DNA of 64,000 nt, taken from NCBI GenBank assembly GCA_013214575.1, contig JABSSD010000118.1, positions 116,291-180,290 on the forward strand, given 5' to 3'. Made by a program: the position numbers and the translations under genes. The notes under the pieces were generated by a model. It had not been told where the DNA came from and made no database searches. It was given only the letters and a program-made list of their open reading frames with translations. Of this stretch, positions 25,719 to 35,781 are shown piece by piece (the stretch's first letter is position 1; every line of letters starts with the position of its first letter). The DNA is from Paracoccaceae bacterium (GTDB lineage: Bacteria > Pseudomonadota > Alphaproteobacteria > Rhodobacterales > Rhodobacteraceae).

Positions 25719-26932
25719 TTGTCCACCTCGCCCATCACCGGATCCAGACTGCCCAGCATGGCAATCACATCCGCCAGATATTTGATATTGGTGGTGCGTT
25801 CGGTCAGCGCCTGCAGATTGACAAAAGACGGCGCCCGCACCTTGAGCCGGAATGGTTTTTCACTGCCGTCCGAGATCAGGTAATAGCCCAGCTCCCCCTT
25901 GGGGGCCTCAATCGCCGAATAGAACTCCCCTGCCGGAACCTTGAAGCCATTGGCGGACAGGATAAAATGGTGAATATGAGTCTCCATCGAGTGGGCCAGC
26001 AGGTCTTTGTCCACCGGAAAGGCAATTTTGGGGTCATCAATCATAATGTCGCCCTTGGGCATCTGGTGGATGCATTGGCGGATGATCTTCAGGCTTTCGC
26101 GCATCTCGTCCACCCGGCACTTCCAGCGGTCATAACAATCGCCGTCCTGACGCAGGATGACCTCAAATTCAACCTGACCGTAAATTTCATAAGGCGCATC
26201 GCGGCGAATGTCCCAATCCACCCCTGAGGCGCGCAGATTGGGGCCGCTTAGGCCCAGCGCGATGGCATCCTCACCGGTGATATTGCCGATGTTTTCCACC
26301 CGCGCCAGAAAGATCCGGTTGTTTTCCAGCAGAGTCTCATAGTCGGATATCCGCGCCGCAAAGATATCGCAGAACTGCAGTATTCTGGCCTCGGCGCCCT
26401 CGGGCAGGTCCTCGCGCACGCCGCCAACCCGGCAGAACGAGGTATGCATGCGCACGCCGCTGATCATCTCCATCAGGTCCATCACCATTTCGCGGTCACG
26501 CATGGTATAGAGCAGTGTGGTCATTGCCCCCACGTCCATCGGCAGCGCGCCGGTGATCAGCAGATGCCCCGAGATCCGCGACAGCTCGGCCATCATCACC
26601 CGGATATACTGCGCCCGCACCGGCGCCTCGATCCCCAGCAGCCCCTCAACCGCCAGCGCATAGCCCAAATTGTTGGACGGCGGGCAGAGGTAGTCGAGCC
26701 GGTCTGTCAGTGGGAAAATCTGGGTATAGGTAAAGCTCTCAAACAGCTTTTCAGTGCCCCGGTGCAGCAGCCCTATATGCGGCTCTATCCGTTCGACAAT
26801 TTCACCGTCCATCTGCAGCAGCAAGCGCAGCACACCATGGGTGCTGGGGTGCTGGGGGCCAAGGTTCAACAGCACGTCCCGCGACAAGCCAGTGTCGGTG
26901 GTGATCTCGCTGAGGACCGTTGTCTCGGTCAT
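25715..26932 (-). CDS. nuoD: NADH-quinone oxidoreductase subunit D
   Basis: 405-aa 49-kDa-type subunit forming the quinone site with NuoB. The conserved histidine is in LGPQHPSTHGVLR (about residues 24-36), and the tyrosine in PLTDRLDYLCPPSNN (about 75-89). HIGLLHRGTEKL and GVRMHTSFCRVGGVREDLP are also typical. A separate NuoC is encoded, not a NuoCD fusion. Overlaps nuoC and nuoE by 4 nt each. Confidence 0.94.
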   Translation of the reverse strand: MTETTVLSEITTDTGLSRDVLLNLGPQHPSTHGVLRLLLQMDGEIVERIEPHIGLLHRGTEKLFESFTYTQIFPLTDRLDYLCPPSNNLGYALAVEGLLGIEAPVRAQYIRVMMAELSRISGHLLITGALPMDVGAMTTLLYTMRDREMVMDLMEMISGVRMHTSFCRVGGVREDLPEGAEARILQFCDIFAARISDYETLLENNRIFLARVENIGNITGEDAIALGLSGPNLRASGVDWDIRRDAPYEIYGQVEFEVILRQDGDCYDRWKCRVDEMRESLKIIRQCIHQMPKGDIMIDDPKIAFPVDKDLLAHSMETHIHHFILSANGFKVPAGEFYSAIEAPKGELGYYLISDGSEKPFRLKVRAPSFVNLQALTERTTNIKYLADVIAMLGSLDPVMGEVDK

Positions 26933-27441
26933 CCCGCCGCCTCGTCTGGCGGGCGTTTGGCGCCCATGGGATTGTAGTCATCCTTGTATCCACGCAATGG
27001 GAAATCCCGCCGCATCGGAAAGCCATCAAAGCCCTCCCACATGTAGATCCGCCGCAGATCCGGGTGGCCGTCAAAACTGATGCCGTACATGTCATAGGCC
27101 TCGCGCTCGTGCCAATTGGCGGTGGGCCAAACCGGCGTAACCGTCGGCGCGCTGGCTTGTTCGCTAAGGCGGCACTTTAGCCGAAGCCGCCATTTATGCG
27201 GGATTGAGAACAGGTGATAGACCAGCATGAACCGTGGGCTCTGCGGAAAGATGTCCACGCCGCAGATATCAGACAGAAAATCAAACCGCAGCGCGGGCGC
27301 GTCGCGCAACTGGCGGCACAGGGCAATCAGATCACCCGGCGGCACCAGCAGGCAGGGCATATCGACGGCGCTGAGATCCAGGCTGACCCTTTGGTCATAG
27401 GCCCGCAACACGGCGGCAAGAGGCATATCATCCGCGACCAT
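26929..27441 (-). CDS. nuoC: NADH-quinone oxidoreductase subunit C
   Basis: 170-aa 30-kDa-type subunit of the peripheral arm. The family signature WHEREAYDMYGISFDGHPDLRRI is at about residues 108-130, followed by WEGFDGFPMRRDFPLRG. The start ATG shares its first base with the last base of the nuoB stop codon at 27441, so translation is coupled. Confidence 0.92.
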   Translation of the reverse strand: MVADDMPLAAVLRAYDQRVSLDLSAVDMPCLLVPPGDLIALCRQLRDAPALRFDFLSDICGVDIFPQSPRFMLVYHLFSIPHKWRLRLKCRLSEQASAPTVTPVWPTANWHEREAYDMYGISFDGHPDLRRIYMWEGFDGFPMRRDFPLRGYKDDYNPMGAKRPPDEAAG

Positions 27442-27950
27442 CAGGACGGCTCCATCGCGGCGTCATCGGGATGATGAACCCGCAGAACCCGGGTGCCGGT
27501 AATCTTTTCCTGCAACATCACAAACCCATGCAACAGCGCCTCGGGGCGCGGCGGGCAACCGGCGACATGAATGTCCACCGGCACCACATGGTCAACCCCC
27601 TGCACCACCGCGTAGGTGTTATACACCCCGCCGGAAATGGCGCAGGTGCCCATGGCAATGACATAACGCGGCTCGGGCATCTGGTCATAAAGACGCCGCA
27701 CAATCGGCGCCATTTTACGGGTCACGGTGCCCGCCACAATCATCACATCCGACTGCCGCGGCGAGGGGCGGAACACCACGCCAAACCGGTCCAGATCATA
27801 GCGCGCACAACCGGCCGAGATCATCTCAATTGCGCAGCAGGCAATGCCAAAGGTCTGCGGCCACAGCGATGACTTGCGGCTCCAGTTGATAAGGGCGTCC
27901 GACGAGGTGAAAAACACATTGTCTTGAAAGCGGTTGCTCAGGACACCCAT
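27441..27950 (-). CDS. nuoB: NADH-quinone oxidoreductase subunit B
   Basis: 169-aa subunit holding cluster N2, the electron donor to quinone. The tandem cysteines are in [14 protein letters not shown] (about residues 34-47), with the others in [10 protein letters not shown] and [13 protein letters not shown]. Its start overlaps the 3' end of nuoA by 13 nt. No anomalies. Confidence 0.94.
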   Translation of the reverse strand: MGVLSNRFQDNVFFTSSDALINWSRKSSLWPQTFGIACCAIEMISAGCARYDLDRFGVVFRPSPRQSDVMIVAGTVTRKMAPIVRRLYDQMPEPRYVIAMGTCAISGGVYNTYAVVQGVDHVVPVDIHVAGCPPRPEALLHGFVMLQEKITGTRVLRVHHPDDAAMEPS

Positions 27951-28300
27951 TCCAGCGCCCCCTTGATCCAGGCATAGGCAAAGCCGACCAGCAGCAGCAC
28001 GATGAAGACAAACATCTCGATATAGCCAAACAGCCCCATGTCGCGCAGCACCACGGCCCAGGGGAACAGGAACATGGTCTCCACGTCAAAGATCACAAAC
28101 AGGATGGCGATCACGAAATACTGCACCTTGAACAACCCGGCCGAGGCCTCGCCCACGTGATCAACGCCACATTCATAGGGGCGGTTTTTCTCGGGGTATG
28201 GGTTATGGGGGCGGATCAGCCGCGACAGCGTCAGGATCAGCGCCGCCAATGCGACAACCATCGCAACCATCAAAAACACCGGCAGGAAATCAATAGGCAT
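27938..28300 (-). CDS. nuoA: NADH-quinone oxidoreductase subunit A
   Basis: 120-aa membrane subunit with three hydrophobic helices. The quinone-site loop [13 protein letters not shown] is at about residues 40-52, and [16 protein letters not shown] at about 68-83 (conserved acidic helix). It follows nuoN, with a 105-bp gap containing a tandem 17-bp duplication. That gap is the junction created by the permuted order of this operon. Confidence 0.93.
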   Translation of the reverse strand: MPIDFLPVFLMVAMVVALAALILTLSRLIRPHNPYPEKNRPYECGVDHVGEASAGLFKVQYFVIAILFVIFDVETMFLFPWAVVLRDMGLFGYIEMFVFIVLLLVGFAYAWIKGALEWVS

Positions 28301-28346
28301 GTCTTGTCCTTATTGCTGTGGCCCTGTTTCTCTTTCTCAAACCGTG

Positions 28347-28380
28347 ACACTGGGCTCTTGGGAACACTGGGCCCTTGAGA
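28347..28380. repeat. Tandem 17-bp direct repeat at the nuoN/nuoA junction
   Basis: Two adjacent 17-bp units (28347-28363 and 28364-28380) identical at 15 of 17 positions, beginning ACACTGGGC. They lie in the widest gap of the second half of the nuo operon. Function unknown. Confidence 0.6.
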
Positions 28381-28405
28381 ACAAGGTAAAGCAATATGGG
28401 CAATT

Positions 28406-29869
28406 TCAACCCAAGCCTGCCAGTGTTGCGGCCTGTGCTGCGGCCTGTGCAGCGTCAAGGAACATGGCGGGAAACAGCCCCGTCAGCACGGTGCCGATCA
28501 GCGTTATGGCCAGAGCCAGGCGCAGGGCGGGGGTCATCGCGACCTGCGCCGGGTGATCCGCATCGCCCATATACATCAGCATAATGATGCGCAGGTAGAA
28601 CCAGGCCGAGACCGCGCTGAGCAGCACCGCAATCACCGCCAAAGCGACCTGCCCCGTTTTGATCAGTGCCACCAGCACATAGAATTTAGCAAAGAAGCCG
28701 CCAGTCGGCGGGATGCCCGCCAGGGACAGCAGCAACACCAATGTGATCAGCGCCAGTCCCGGATGGGACTTGGCCAGGCCGCTGAAATCCCAGATCGGCT
28801 CGCGCCGTTCCGCGCCCTGGTTCAGCAGCACGATCACCGCAAACAGCCCCATGTTCATCAAGGTAAAGACCAACAGGTAGAGCATCACGCTCGCCATGCC
28901 GTCAGGACCTCCGGCCAGCAGCCCCAGCAGCAAAAAACCCCCGTGGGCAATCGAGGAATAGGCCAGCATCCGTTTGATATTAGTCTGCACCAGCGCCGCC
29001 AGACTGCCCACAGCCAGGGTCAGCACCGCCACCGCCGTAACACTGCTGCGCCAGATCGGCGCAAGCGCGCTAAGATCCATCATCAGCAGCCGCAGGAGCA
29101 CCGCAAAGGCGGCGACTTTGCCCACGGTGGAGAGGAACCCGGTGACCGGCGAAGGCGCGCCCTCGTAGATGTCCGGCAACCACATGTGAAACGGCACCGC
29201 ACCAACCTTGAACAGCAATCCGACCAGCAGCAACAGAGTGGCCAGCACCAACAGCGGATCACCGGTCTCTGCGTTGCCCAGCGCTATCGCCATGGCCTCC
29301 AGCTGGGTGGTGCCGGTCAGCCCGTAGAACAGCGACAGGCCAAACAGCAGCAGCCCAGAGGAGAACGCGCCCAGGATGACATATTTCAACGCCGCCTCGT
29401 TCGAGCGCCTGTTTTTGGTCAGGAACCCCACCAGCACATAGATCGACAGCGCCTGCAGCTCGAGCCCGATGTAGATGATCAGCAGATCGGTGCCCGACAC
29501 CATGATCATCGCCCCGGACAGGGCAAACAGCAGCAATACGTAATATTCACCCTTGTCGGTGTTCTCGGTGGCCAGATAGCCGCCCGATATCAGCACCGTC
29601 AGCGCCGTGCCCAGATACATCAGCAGCTTGAAATAGGTTGCAATCCCGTCGATCACAAACATGCCCTGATAGGCTGATTGCGGCATATGGCCCAGTGTTG
29701 CGCTCATCCCGGCGGCCAGCGCGATCATCAGCAGGCTAAGGCCCGCAATCAACCCGCCCTGCCCCGGTCGCGGCACCAGCGACAGCATCAGGCCGACGCA
29801 GGCGCCCAGAATAATGATAATCTCAGGCCCCGAGAGCAGCACCGAGGCTTTGATCAGTGTCAGATCCAT
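28406..29869 (-). CDS. nuoN: NADH-quinone oxidoreductase subunit N
   Basis: 487-aa antiporter-like proton-pumping subunit with about 14 hydrophobic segments. ELQALSIYVLVGF carries the conserved glutamate of helix 5. FKVGAVPFHMWLPDIYEGAPSPVTGF carries the helix 7 lysine and broken-helix motif. It starts 10 bp after the nuoM stop and is followed by nuoA instead of being the last gene, because the operon order is permuted. Confidence 0.92.
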   Translation of the reverse strand: MDLTLIKASVLLSGPEIIIILGACVGLMLSLVPRPGQGGLIAGLSLLMIALAAGMSATLGHMPQSAYQGMFVIDGIATYFKLLMYLGTALTVLISGGYLATENTDKGEYYVLLLFALSGAMIMVSGTDLLIIYIGLELQALSIYVLVGFLTKNRRSNEAALKYVILGAFSSGLLLFGLSLFYGLTGTTQLEAMAIALGNAETGDPLLVLATLLLLVGLLFKVGAVPFHMWLPDIYEGAPSPVTGFLSTVGKVAAFAVLLRLLMMDLSALAPIWRSSVTAVAVLTLAVGSLAALVQTNIKRMLAYSSIAHGGFLLLGLLAGGPDGMASVMLYLLVFTLMNMGLFAVIVLLNQGAERREPIWDFSGLAKSHPGLALITLVLLLSLAGIPPTGGFFAKFYVLVALIKTGQVALAVIAVLLSAVSAWFYLRIIMLMYMGDADHPAQVAMTPALRLALAITLIGTVLTGLFPAMFLDAAQAAAQAATLAGLG

Positions 29870-29879
29870 GCAGCTCTCC

Positions 29880-31358
29880 TCATGGCGGTACCGCCAATGG
29901 GGTCAGCTGGATCATCAGCTGGTCCAGCGAGGGTTGCAAAATGGTCAAAAAGGGCTTCGGGTAGAGCCCAAACCAGATCACAAACAGCAGCAGCGGCAGC
30001 GCACAGGCCAGCTCGCGCGGGTTCAGATCCCACAGCTCTGCGCCATTTGGAGCCTTGATGGGGCCGAGCAACATTTGCCGGTAGACCCCCAGCAGATAAG
30101 CCGCACCGATGAGCGCGCCAAGAACCCCGGCAGCCCCGGCCCAGCCACTGACGCCAAAGGCCCCGGCAAGAACCAGCAGTTCGCCAATAAAGCCGTTCAA
30201 GCCGGGCAGCGCCATCGACGCCAGCAGGAACGCCGCGAACAGGATACCAAACAGCGGCACCATCTTGATCAAGCCGCCATAGGCGGCAATCTCGCGCGAA
30301 TGGCCACGCTGGTAGATCAGCCCGACACAGAGAAACAGCGCCCCGGTGGTGATGCCGTGGTTGAACATCTGGATCACCGCACCCGACAGGCCCATGGCGT
30401 CAAATGTGAACAGGCCCAGGGTGATAAAGCCCATGTGGCTGACGCTGGAATAGGCAATCAGCTTCTTGATGTCGCTTTGAACCAGCGCCAGAAAGCCACC
30501 ATAGACGATGGCCACAGAGGACAGCGCGATCATCATCGGCGCAAAGAAATGCGAGGCCTCAGGCAGCATTGGCAGCGAGAACCGCAGAAAGCCATAGGCG
30601 CCCATTTTCAACAGCACCCCGGCCAGAATGATGCTGCCCGCCGTTGGCGCCTGCACATGGGCATCCGGCAGCCAGGTGTGCAGCGGCACCATCGGCACCT
30701 TGACCGCAAAAGCCACCAGGAAGGCCAGAAAGACCCAGATCTGCAGCTGCAACGGATAGTCCGCGTCCATCAGCGCCAGCATGTCAAAGGTCTGGCCTGC
30801 GTTGAAATAGAGCAGCAGAATGCCGATCAGGAACAGCAGGCTGCCTGCCAGCGTATAGAGAAAGAACTTGAACGAAGCATAGACCCGGTTGTCGCCGCCC
30901 CAGATGCCGATGATCAGATACATCGGCACCAGCATCGCCTCCCACAGGATGTAGAACAGGATCATGTCGAGCGCGCAGAACACTCCGACCATCAGGCTCT
31001 GCATCGCCAGCAGGCAGGTCATGAACTCTTGCACACGGGTGGTGATGGACGTCCAGGAGGCCAGCACGCAGATCCAGCCCAGCAGCGTTGTCAGCAGCAC
31101 GAACCAGACACTGATTCCGTCCACTCCCAGGCGATAGCTGATGCCCAGTGACGGCACCCAGGCATAGTGTTCACCAAACTGCATCGCGGCTGAGCTGGCG
31201 TCAAATGTGGTCAGGATCCAGACCGCCAGCAGGAAATCGGCAAACAAAAAGACAAAAGCGAACCAGCGGGCGGTTTGCGCGGCGCGCAGAAACGGCAGCA
31301 CTACGGCGCCGACAGCGGGCAGCAGGATCAGCATGCTGAGAACCGGCAGCCCCGTCAT
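29880..31358 (-). CDS. nuoM: NADH-quinone oxidoreductase subunit M
   Basis: 492-aa antiporter-like pumping subunit. The conserved glutamate is in LFYILWEAMLVPMYLIIG and the lysine in AVKVPMVPLHTWLPDAHVQAPTAGS, with the further lysine of GVLLKMGAYGF. About 14 hydrophobic segments. Its start overlaps the NuoL-like stop by 4 nt. One of four antiporter-type subunits in this operon. Confidence 0.93.
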   Translation of the reverse strand: MTGLPVLSMLILLPAVGAVVLPFLRAAQTARWFAFVFLFADFLLAVWILTTFDASSAAMQFGEHYAWVPSLGISYRLGVDGISVWFVLLTTLLGWICVLASWTSITTRVQEFMTCLLAMQSLMVGVFCALDMILFYILWEAMLVPMYLIIGIWGGDNRVYASFKFFLYTLAGSLLFLIGILLLYFNAGQTFDMLALMDADYPLQLQIWVFLAFLVAFAVKVPMVPLHTWLPDAHVQAPTAGSIILAGVLLKMGAYGFLRFSLPMLPEASHFFAPMMIALSSVAIVYGGFLALVQSDIKKLIAYSSVSHMGFITLGLFTFDAMGLSGAVIQMFNHGITTGALFLCVGLIYQRGHSREIAAYGGLIKMVPLFGILFAAFLLASMALPGLNGFIGELLVLAGAFGVSGWAGAAGVLGALIGAAYLLGVYRQMLLGPIKAPNGAELWDLNPRELACALPLLLFVIWFGLYPKPFLTILQPSLDQLMIQLTPLAVPP

Positions 31359-33127
31359 GGGGTGCCCATCGCGACGTAGATCGGCCAGCCAAGCAGCGCG
31401 ATCACCCCGGCGATCATCACCAGTGCATAATGCGACACAATCCCGGTCTGCAACTGGCGCAACAAGTGACCAAGCCGCAGCGCGGTGGCGGCGACGCCGT
31501 TCACCGCGGCGTCTATCAGCCGCGTATCAATGCGCAGGCTGAGCCGGGACAGGTGCTGCATCAACCGCAGCCCGGCGCCGTCCCCCAGGGTGATCAGCCA
31601 GTGCTCCCAGATCTGCACCGGGTGGCGGGCCAGCCACATGAACAGGCCCGCGCCACGGCGATAGAACCAGTCGGTGTCCAGGCTGATGGTCTTTTCCGGG
31701 TCCAGGTATTTCAGGAACAGCACAAAGGCCAGCAGGGTGAACATCAGCAGCGCCAGGCTCTCGGTGACATGGGCGTCGCTATAGGGGTGGTAGTCTACGG
31801 GATAGGGCAGCTGAGCGTAGAGCAGTTGCGGGAACAGACCGATGCCAATGCAGAACAGCGCCGCCAGCCCCATCGCCAGCAGCATATTCAGCGGCGGCTC
31901 GGGCGGCCGCAGCCCGCAATCTTTGCCGAAGAACATGTAATAGGGCAGCTTTAGCCCGGTGTGCAGAAAGGTGCCGGATGAGGCCACGGTCAGCAGCAGC
32001 ACCACCCCGGCGCGGTGGTCGCCAGCCGCGGCCGAGAGGATCATGCTTTTGCTGACAAAGCCGCTGAACAGAGGAAACGCCGAGATCGCCAAGGCGCCGA
32101 TCATATACAGGAATACCGTGATCGGCATGCTGCGATACAAGCCGCCCAGCTCGGTCAGTTTGCGCCGCCCGGTCATCAGGATCACCGCCCCGGCGCCCAT
32201 GAACAGCAGCCCCTTGTACAGGATATGGGCAAAGGCATGTGAGGCGGCGCCGTTCAGCGCCATCTCGGTTCCCATGCCCACCGCAGCGACCATATAGCCA
32301 ACCTGACTGATGATGTGATAGCCCAGCAGGCGGCGGCAGTCGTTCTCCAGCACCGCAAACACCACGCCATACAGCGCCATCGCCACGCCAAAACCGATCA
32401 GCACCTCGGCGCCGGGGTAGTTGCGGATCAGCACATAGACCGCCGTTTTGGTGGTAAAGGCACTGAGAAACACTGCCCCCGTTACCGTCGCCTCGGGGTA
32501 GGCATCCGTCAGCCAGGCGCTCAGCGGCGGCACGGCGGCGTTCAGCATGAAAGAGATCAGGATCAGATTATAGGCCAGCCCGCCCTGCCCGTGATCCAGC
32601 GGCCCAATCAGGTAGGACCCGGTTTGCAGCCCGTGCAGGATGATGCCACCAAACAGCAGCACTCCCCCTGCCACATGCACCATCAGATAGCGAAATCCAG
32701 CCGCAACCGCAGCCCGATTGGCCGAGGCAAAAATCAGATGGGCCGAGGCAAACGCCATCACCTCCCAGGCCACCAGCAGGGTGAACCAATCACCGGCAAA
32801 GACGACGCCAAAGGCGCTGCCTATATAAAGGAAAGCAGAGACCCGCTGGCCGGTGTCATCAAGGTGCCAGGCATAGATATTGCCAATCACCGCCATGATC
32901 GCAAACACCCAGGCAAACAGCAGCGACAGCTGATCGGCCTGAAACAGGACCAGATCAACCCCGGCGAAATGGATCTGTCCGGCGCTTCCAGGGGTAATCT
33001 GTGCCACGCTGATCAGGGCAAGGAGTGGCACCAGCACCGACGTCACTTTCTGCCAGACCCCGCCCAGCAGGGGCAGTACCAGCGCTCCAAGCAGCATCAG
33101 CAAGGCAGGATGCAGCCACTCAGTCAT
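31355..33127 (-). CDS. NuoL-like / Na+/H+ antiporter subunit D family protein
   Basis: 590-aa antiporter-like membrane subunit. The core carries LLVAWEVMAFASAHLIF (glutamate) and the divergent helix-7/8 region LSAWLTDAYPEATVTGAVFLSAFTTKTAVYVL. The C-terminal portion contains SLDTDWFYRR, a long amphipathic stretch and the final RQLQTGIVSHYALVMIAG helix, as in NuoL-type subunits with a lateral helix. I chose ATG 33127, which overlaps the 85-aa gene by 8 nt; the frame itself opens at 33211. It probably occupies the distal NuoL position. It is less similar to classical NuoL than the NuoM and NuoN of this operon are to theirs. Confidence 0.85.
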   Translation of the reverse strand: MTEWLHPALLMLLGALVLPLLGGVWQKVTSVLVPLLALISVAQITPGSAGQIHFAGVDLVLFQADQLSLLFAWVFAIMAVIGNIYAWHLDDTGQRVSAFLYIGSAFGVVFAGDWFTLLVAWEVMAFASAHLIFASANRAAVAAGFRYLMVHVAGGVLLFGGIILHGLQTGSYLIGPLDHGQGGLAYNLILISFMLNAAVPPLSAWLTDAYPEATVTGAVFLSAFTTKTAVYVLIRNYPGAEVLIGFGVAMALYGVVFAVLENDCRRLLGYHIISQVGYMVAAVGMGTEMALNGAASHAFAHILYKGLLFMGAGAVILMTGRRKLTELGGLYRSMPITVFLYMIGALAISAFPLFSGFVSKSMILSAAAGDHRAGVVLLLTVASSGTFLHTGLKLPYYMFFGKDCGLRPPEPPLNMLLAMGLAALFCIGIGLFPQLLYAQLPYPVDYHPYSDAHVTESLALLMFTLLAFVLFLKYLDPEKTISLDTDWFYRRGAGLFMWLARHPVQIWEHWLITLGDGAGLRLMQHLSRLSLRIDTRLIDAAVNGVAATALRLGHLLRQLQTGIVSHYALVMIAGVIALLGWPIYVAMGTP

Positions 33128-33377
33128 AATAGTCCTCGTCGCGCATAATGCCGCCGCTGTGACCGATGAATTTGCTGATGAAAATAATGGCGACGCAGCT
33201 GATGAAGCCAAAGATTGCCGAGTAGCCGGGGATGGCCTGCCAAAAATACTGCGCGTGCGGGCGCGGCATCAGCACATCGGCGATGACAATCAGCACCAGC
33301 ACCATCTGTAACAACCGCCAGCGCAGTTTTGCGAAGCGCTTATCGCCAAAGAAATTTACCAACCCGGCAATCATCAC
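33120..33377 (-). CDS. Small membrane protein of the variant complex I operon, unknown function
   Basis: 85 aa with two hydrophobic helices (about residues 22-37 and 52-70) and a charged C-terminus ending DEDYYD. I do not recognise a family. It overlaps the upstream MrpD-like gene by 4 nt and the downstream NuoL-like gene by 8 nt, so it is tightly coupled translationally. It sits exactly between the two unusual antiporter subunits. It could be an accessory subunit packing between them (inference). Confidence 0.8.
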   Translation of the reverse strand: MMIAGLVNFFGDKRFAKLRWRLLQMVLVLIVIADVLMPRPHAQYFWQAIPGYSAIFGFISCVAIIFISKFIGHSGGIMRDEDYYD

Positions 33378-34876
33378 AATCCCGCCCCGCGCATAACCAG
33401 CTGCGCCAGTTCAACAAAAAATCCAGGGTTCAGCCCCAGCGCCACCGACAGCAGCGCCGAGGCCAGCAGCGGTGCCGCCACCATCGGAATTTCGCGCACA
33501 TCCTGCATCGCCACCAGCGACTGATCCTGCGATGGCTTGGCGCGTTCAAAAAATGCGGTGTAGGTGACCGGCAGGAAATAGGCGGCATTCAGGATCGCGC
33601 TGACCAGAAGAACCGCCAGGAACACCATCTCGCCCGCCTGCGCCGAGCCCAGAACCAGGTACCATTTGCTGATGAAGCCGCCGGTTGGTGGCAGCCCAAT
33701 CATCCCCAGTGAGCCAATGAAAAACGCCGCCATGGTCCAGGGCAATTGCCGCCCGATACCGGCCAGATCGCTGATATTGCGACGATGCGAGGCGCAGTAG
33801 ATTGATCCGGCGCAGAAAAACAGGGTGATCTTTGAGAACGCATGGGCGGCGATATGGGTCACCCCGCCAACCGCGGCCATCGGCGTCAGCAACACCGCGC
33901 CGAGGATGATATAAGACAGCTGGCTGACCGTGGAATAGGCCAGCCGCGCCTTCAGGTCATCACGTGTCAGCGCATAGATCGAGGCCATGACAATGGTAAA
34001 GGACACCAGATAGGCGGTGGCAATGGCAAGCCCAAGGCTGCCCATCAGATCCACTCCCATGACGTGGAAAATCACCCGCAACAGGCAGAATACCCCCATT
34101 TTGACCACCGCCACCGCATGCAGCAGGGCACTGACCGGGGTTGGCGCCACCATCGCGGCTGGCAGCCAGGCATGAAACGGCATGATCGCCGCCTTGGCAA
34201 AGCCAAACAGATAGCAAAAGTAAACGACGCTGAGCAATGTGCCCGAGGCCTCGGTATCGCCAAACAGGCCTTGCGGCATGAAATCCAAAGCACCCGCCAG
34301 GTGGTAGGTCAGCGCCAGGCCCGCCAGCAGCAGCGATTTTGATGCCCCAACCAAGTAGACCATATAGCGGCGGCTGCCTGCCCAGCTGGTGGCGTCCTCT
34401 TTGTGGTAGACCAGCGGATAGGTCACCAGGCTCAGCACCTCGTAAAAGATCACCAGGGTGAACAGATTGGCGGCAAAGGCACCGCCCACGGCGGCCGACA
34501 ACGACACCGCAAACGCCGCAAAAAACCGGGTCTGGGCGCGCTCGTTCTGGCTGCGCATATAGCCGATCGAATAGAGCGCCGCGAGGATCCACAGCAGGCT
34601 GGAGACCGTCGCAAACACCATGCCCAGCGCATCAACCCGAAAGGCAAACGTCACCCCCGGCAGCACCTCGAACAGGGTCAGATCATGGGTGCCGCCCGCC
34701 AGCACAAGCGGCGCCAGCGAGATCACAATCGCAAATTTCACCACCGCCGCCACCACCGACACGGTATCGCGAAGATTGGCCCGGTGGCGCAGACACAGGA
34801 TCAACACCGCAGCTGTCAGGCTGACGAATATGGCCAGTATAGGTCTGATGGACAACAATAATTCCAACAAAATCAA
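33374..34876 (-). CDS. MrpD-like antiporter subunit (extra complex I pump)
   Basis: 500-aa antiporter-like membrane protein with about 14 hydrophobic segments. Conserved residues lie in [17 protein letters not shown] (glutamate) and [39 protein letters not shown] (two lysines). The VVKMGVF ending and overall length are typical of MrpD/monovalent cation-proton antiporter subunit D. Together with NuoL-like, NuoM and NuoN it gives four pump subunits instead of three. It overlaps nuoK by 4 nt. No other mrp genes (A, B, C, E, F, G) are present, so it is unlikely to be part of a Mrp complex. Confidence 0.87.
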   Translation of the reverse strand: MILLELLLSIRPILAIFVSLTAAVLILCLRHRANLRDTVSVVAAVVKFAIVISLAPLVLAGGTHDLTLFEVLPGVTFAFRVDALGMVFATVSSLLWILAALYSIGYMRSQNERAQTRFFAAFAVSLSAAVGGAFAANLFTLVIFYEVLSLVTYPLVYHKEDATSWAGSRRYMVYLVGASKSLLLAGLALTYHLAGALDFMPQGLFGDTEASGTLLSVVYFCYLFGFAKAAIMPFHAWLPAAMVAPTPVSALLHAVAVVKMGVFCLLRVIFHVMGVDLMGSLGLAIATAYLVSFTIVMASIYALTRDDLKARLAYSTVSQLSYIILGAVLLTPMAAVGGVTHIAAHAFSKITLFFCAGSIYCASHRRNISDLAGIGRQLPWTMAAFFIGSLGMIGLPPTGGFISKWYLVLGSAQAGEMVFLAVLLVSAILNAAYFLPVTYTAFFERAKPSQDQSLVAMQDVREIPMVAAPLLASALLSVALGLNPGFFVELAQLVMRGAGL

Positions 34877-35175
34877 CCTTTCAGGGTCGTCAGCTCATCC
34901 ACTTCCAACGTGTTTTTATTGCGCAGCAAGGCCACCAGTATGCCCAGCGCCACGGCGACTTCGGCTGCGGTAATTGCGATAACAAAAATAGCGATGATCT
35001 GGCCGCGCAGGTCTTGCAACACATGGCCAAAGGCCAGCAGATTGAGGGTCACGCTGTTCAGCATCAACTCCAGCGACATCAGCACGATCAGCACGTTGCG
35101 GCGCAACAGAACACCCGCAGCGCCAATCACAAATAACGTCGCCGCAAGGATCAGATACCAGAGCGTCGGGATCAT
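34873..35175 (-). CDS. nuoK: NADH-quinone oxidoreductase subunit K
   Basis: 100-aa three-helix membrane subunit. The two functionally essential glutamates are in [11 protein letters not shown] (about residue 36) and [12 protein letters not shown] (about residue 72). Overlaps nuoJ and the MrpD-like gene by 4 nt each. Standard length. Confidence 0.94.
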   Translation of the reverse strand: MIPTLWYLILAATLFVIGAAGVLLRRNVLIVLMSLELMLNSVTLNLLAFGHVLQDLRGQIIAIFVIAITAAEVAVALGILVALLRNKNTLEVDELTTLKG

Positions 35176-35723
35176 CGGCGCCCCCCGCTGTGGGGTTTGT
35201 CAACCTTGCCAGCGGCGGCTGCCTCATCAGGGCGGGCCAGCACCACCGCTCCGACCAGGGCCACCAACAGGATCACCGAGGCCACCTCAAACGGCAGCAG
35301 GAAATCCTGAAACAATAAAAGACTAAGCGCCTCGACCGAGGGCTGTTCGGTGATCGGTTGCCCCGGCCCCAGGACCGCATGCAACCGGGCACTCTGGATC
35401 AGCAGGGTGACCAGCTCAGCCGCCAGCAGAGCCAGCACAATCAGCCCGGGCCAGACGGCGTTTCGCAGGTATCTGGTCTGGGCTTCTTTTCGCACATCCA
35501 GCATCATGATGACGAATAAAAACAGCACCATCACCGCTCCGACATACACAAAAATCTGGATCACAGCCAGAAACGGAGCCCCCAGCAGCACATAGAGCGC
35601 GGCGATCTGCACCAGGCAGACGACCAGCGCCAGGGCGCTGTGAACAGGGTTGCGCGCCAGTACCACCAGCAGCGCCGAGATGGTTGCAACCCCTGACAAC
35701 AGCAGAAAAAACTCGCGCTCCAT
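35172..35723 (-). CDS. nuoJ: NADH-quinone oxidoreductase subunit J
   Basis: 183-aa membrane subunit with five hydrophobic segments. The conserved motif [19 protein letters not shown] is at about residues 59-77. It starts 58 bp downstream of the CBS-domain gene and overlaps nuoK by 4 nt. Confidence 0.92.
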   Translation of the reverse strand: MEREFFLLLSGVATISALLVVLARNPVHSALALVVCLVQIAALYVLLGAPFLAVIQIFVYVGAVMVLFLFVIMMLDVRKEAQTRYLRNAVWPGLIVLALLAAELVTLLIQSARLHAVLGPGQPITEQPSVEALSLLLFQDFLLPFEVASVILLVALVGAVVLARPDEAAAAGKVDKPHSGGRR

Positions 35724-35781
35724 ACCTGTCCCCTGTGTGTGTCTCCTGATCTGTTTTCCACACGATCAGATTGCGCCAAAT

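Noticed and set aside
33374..34876. A Mrp-type multisubunit Na+/H+ antiporter locus
   Set aside because: Only D-type subunits are present and they are interleaved with nuo genes; MrpA, B, C, E, F and G homologues are absent.
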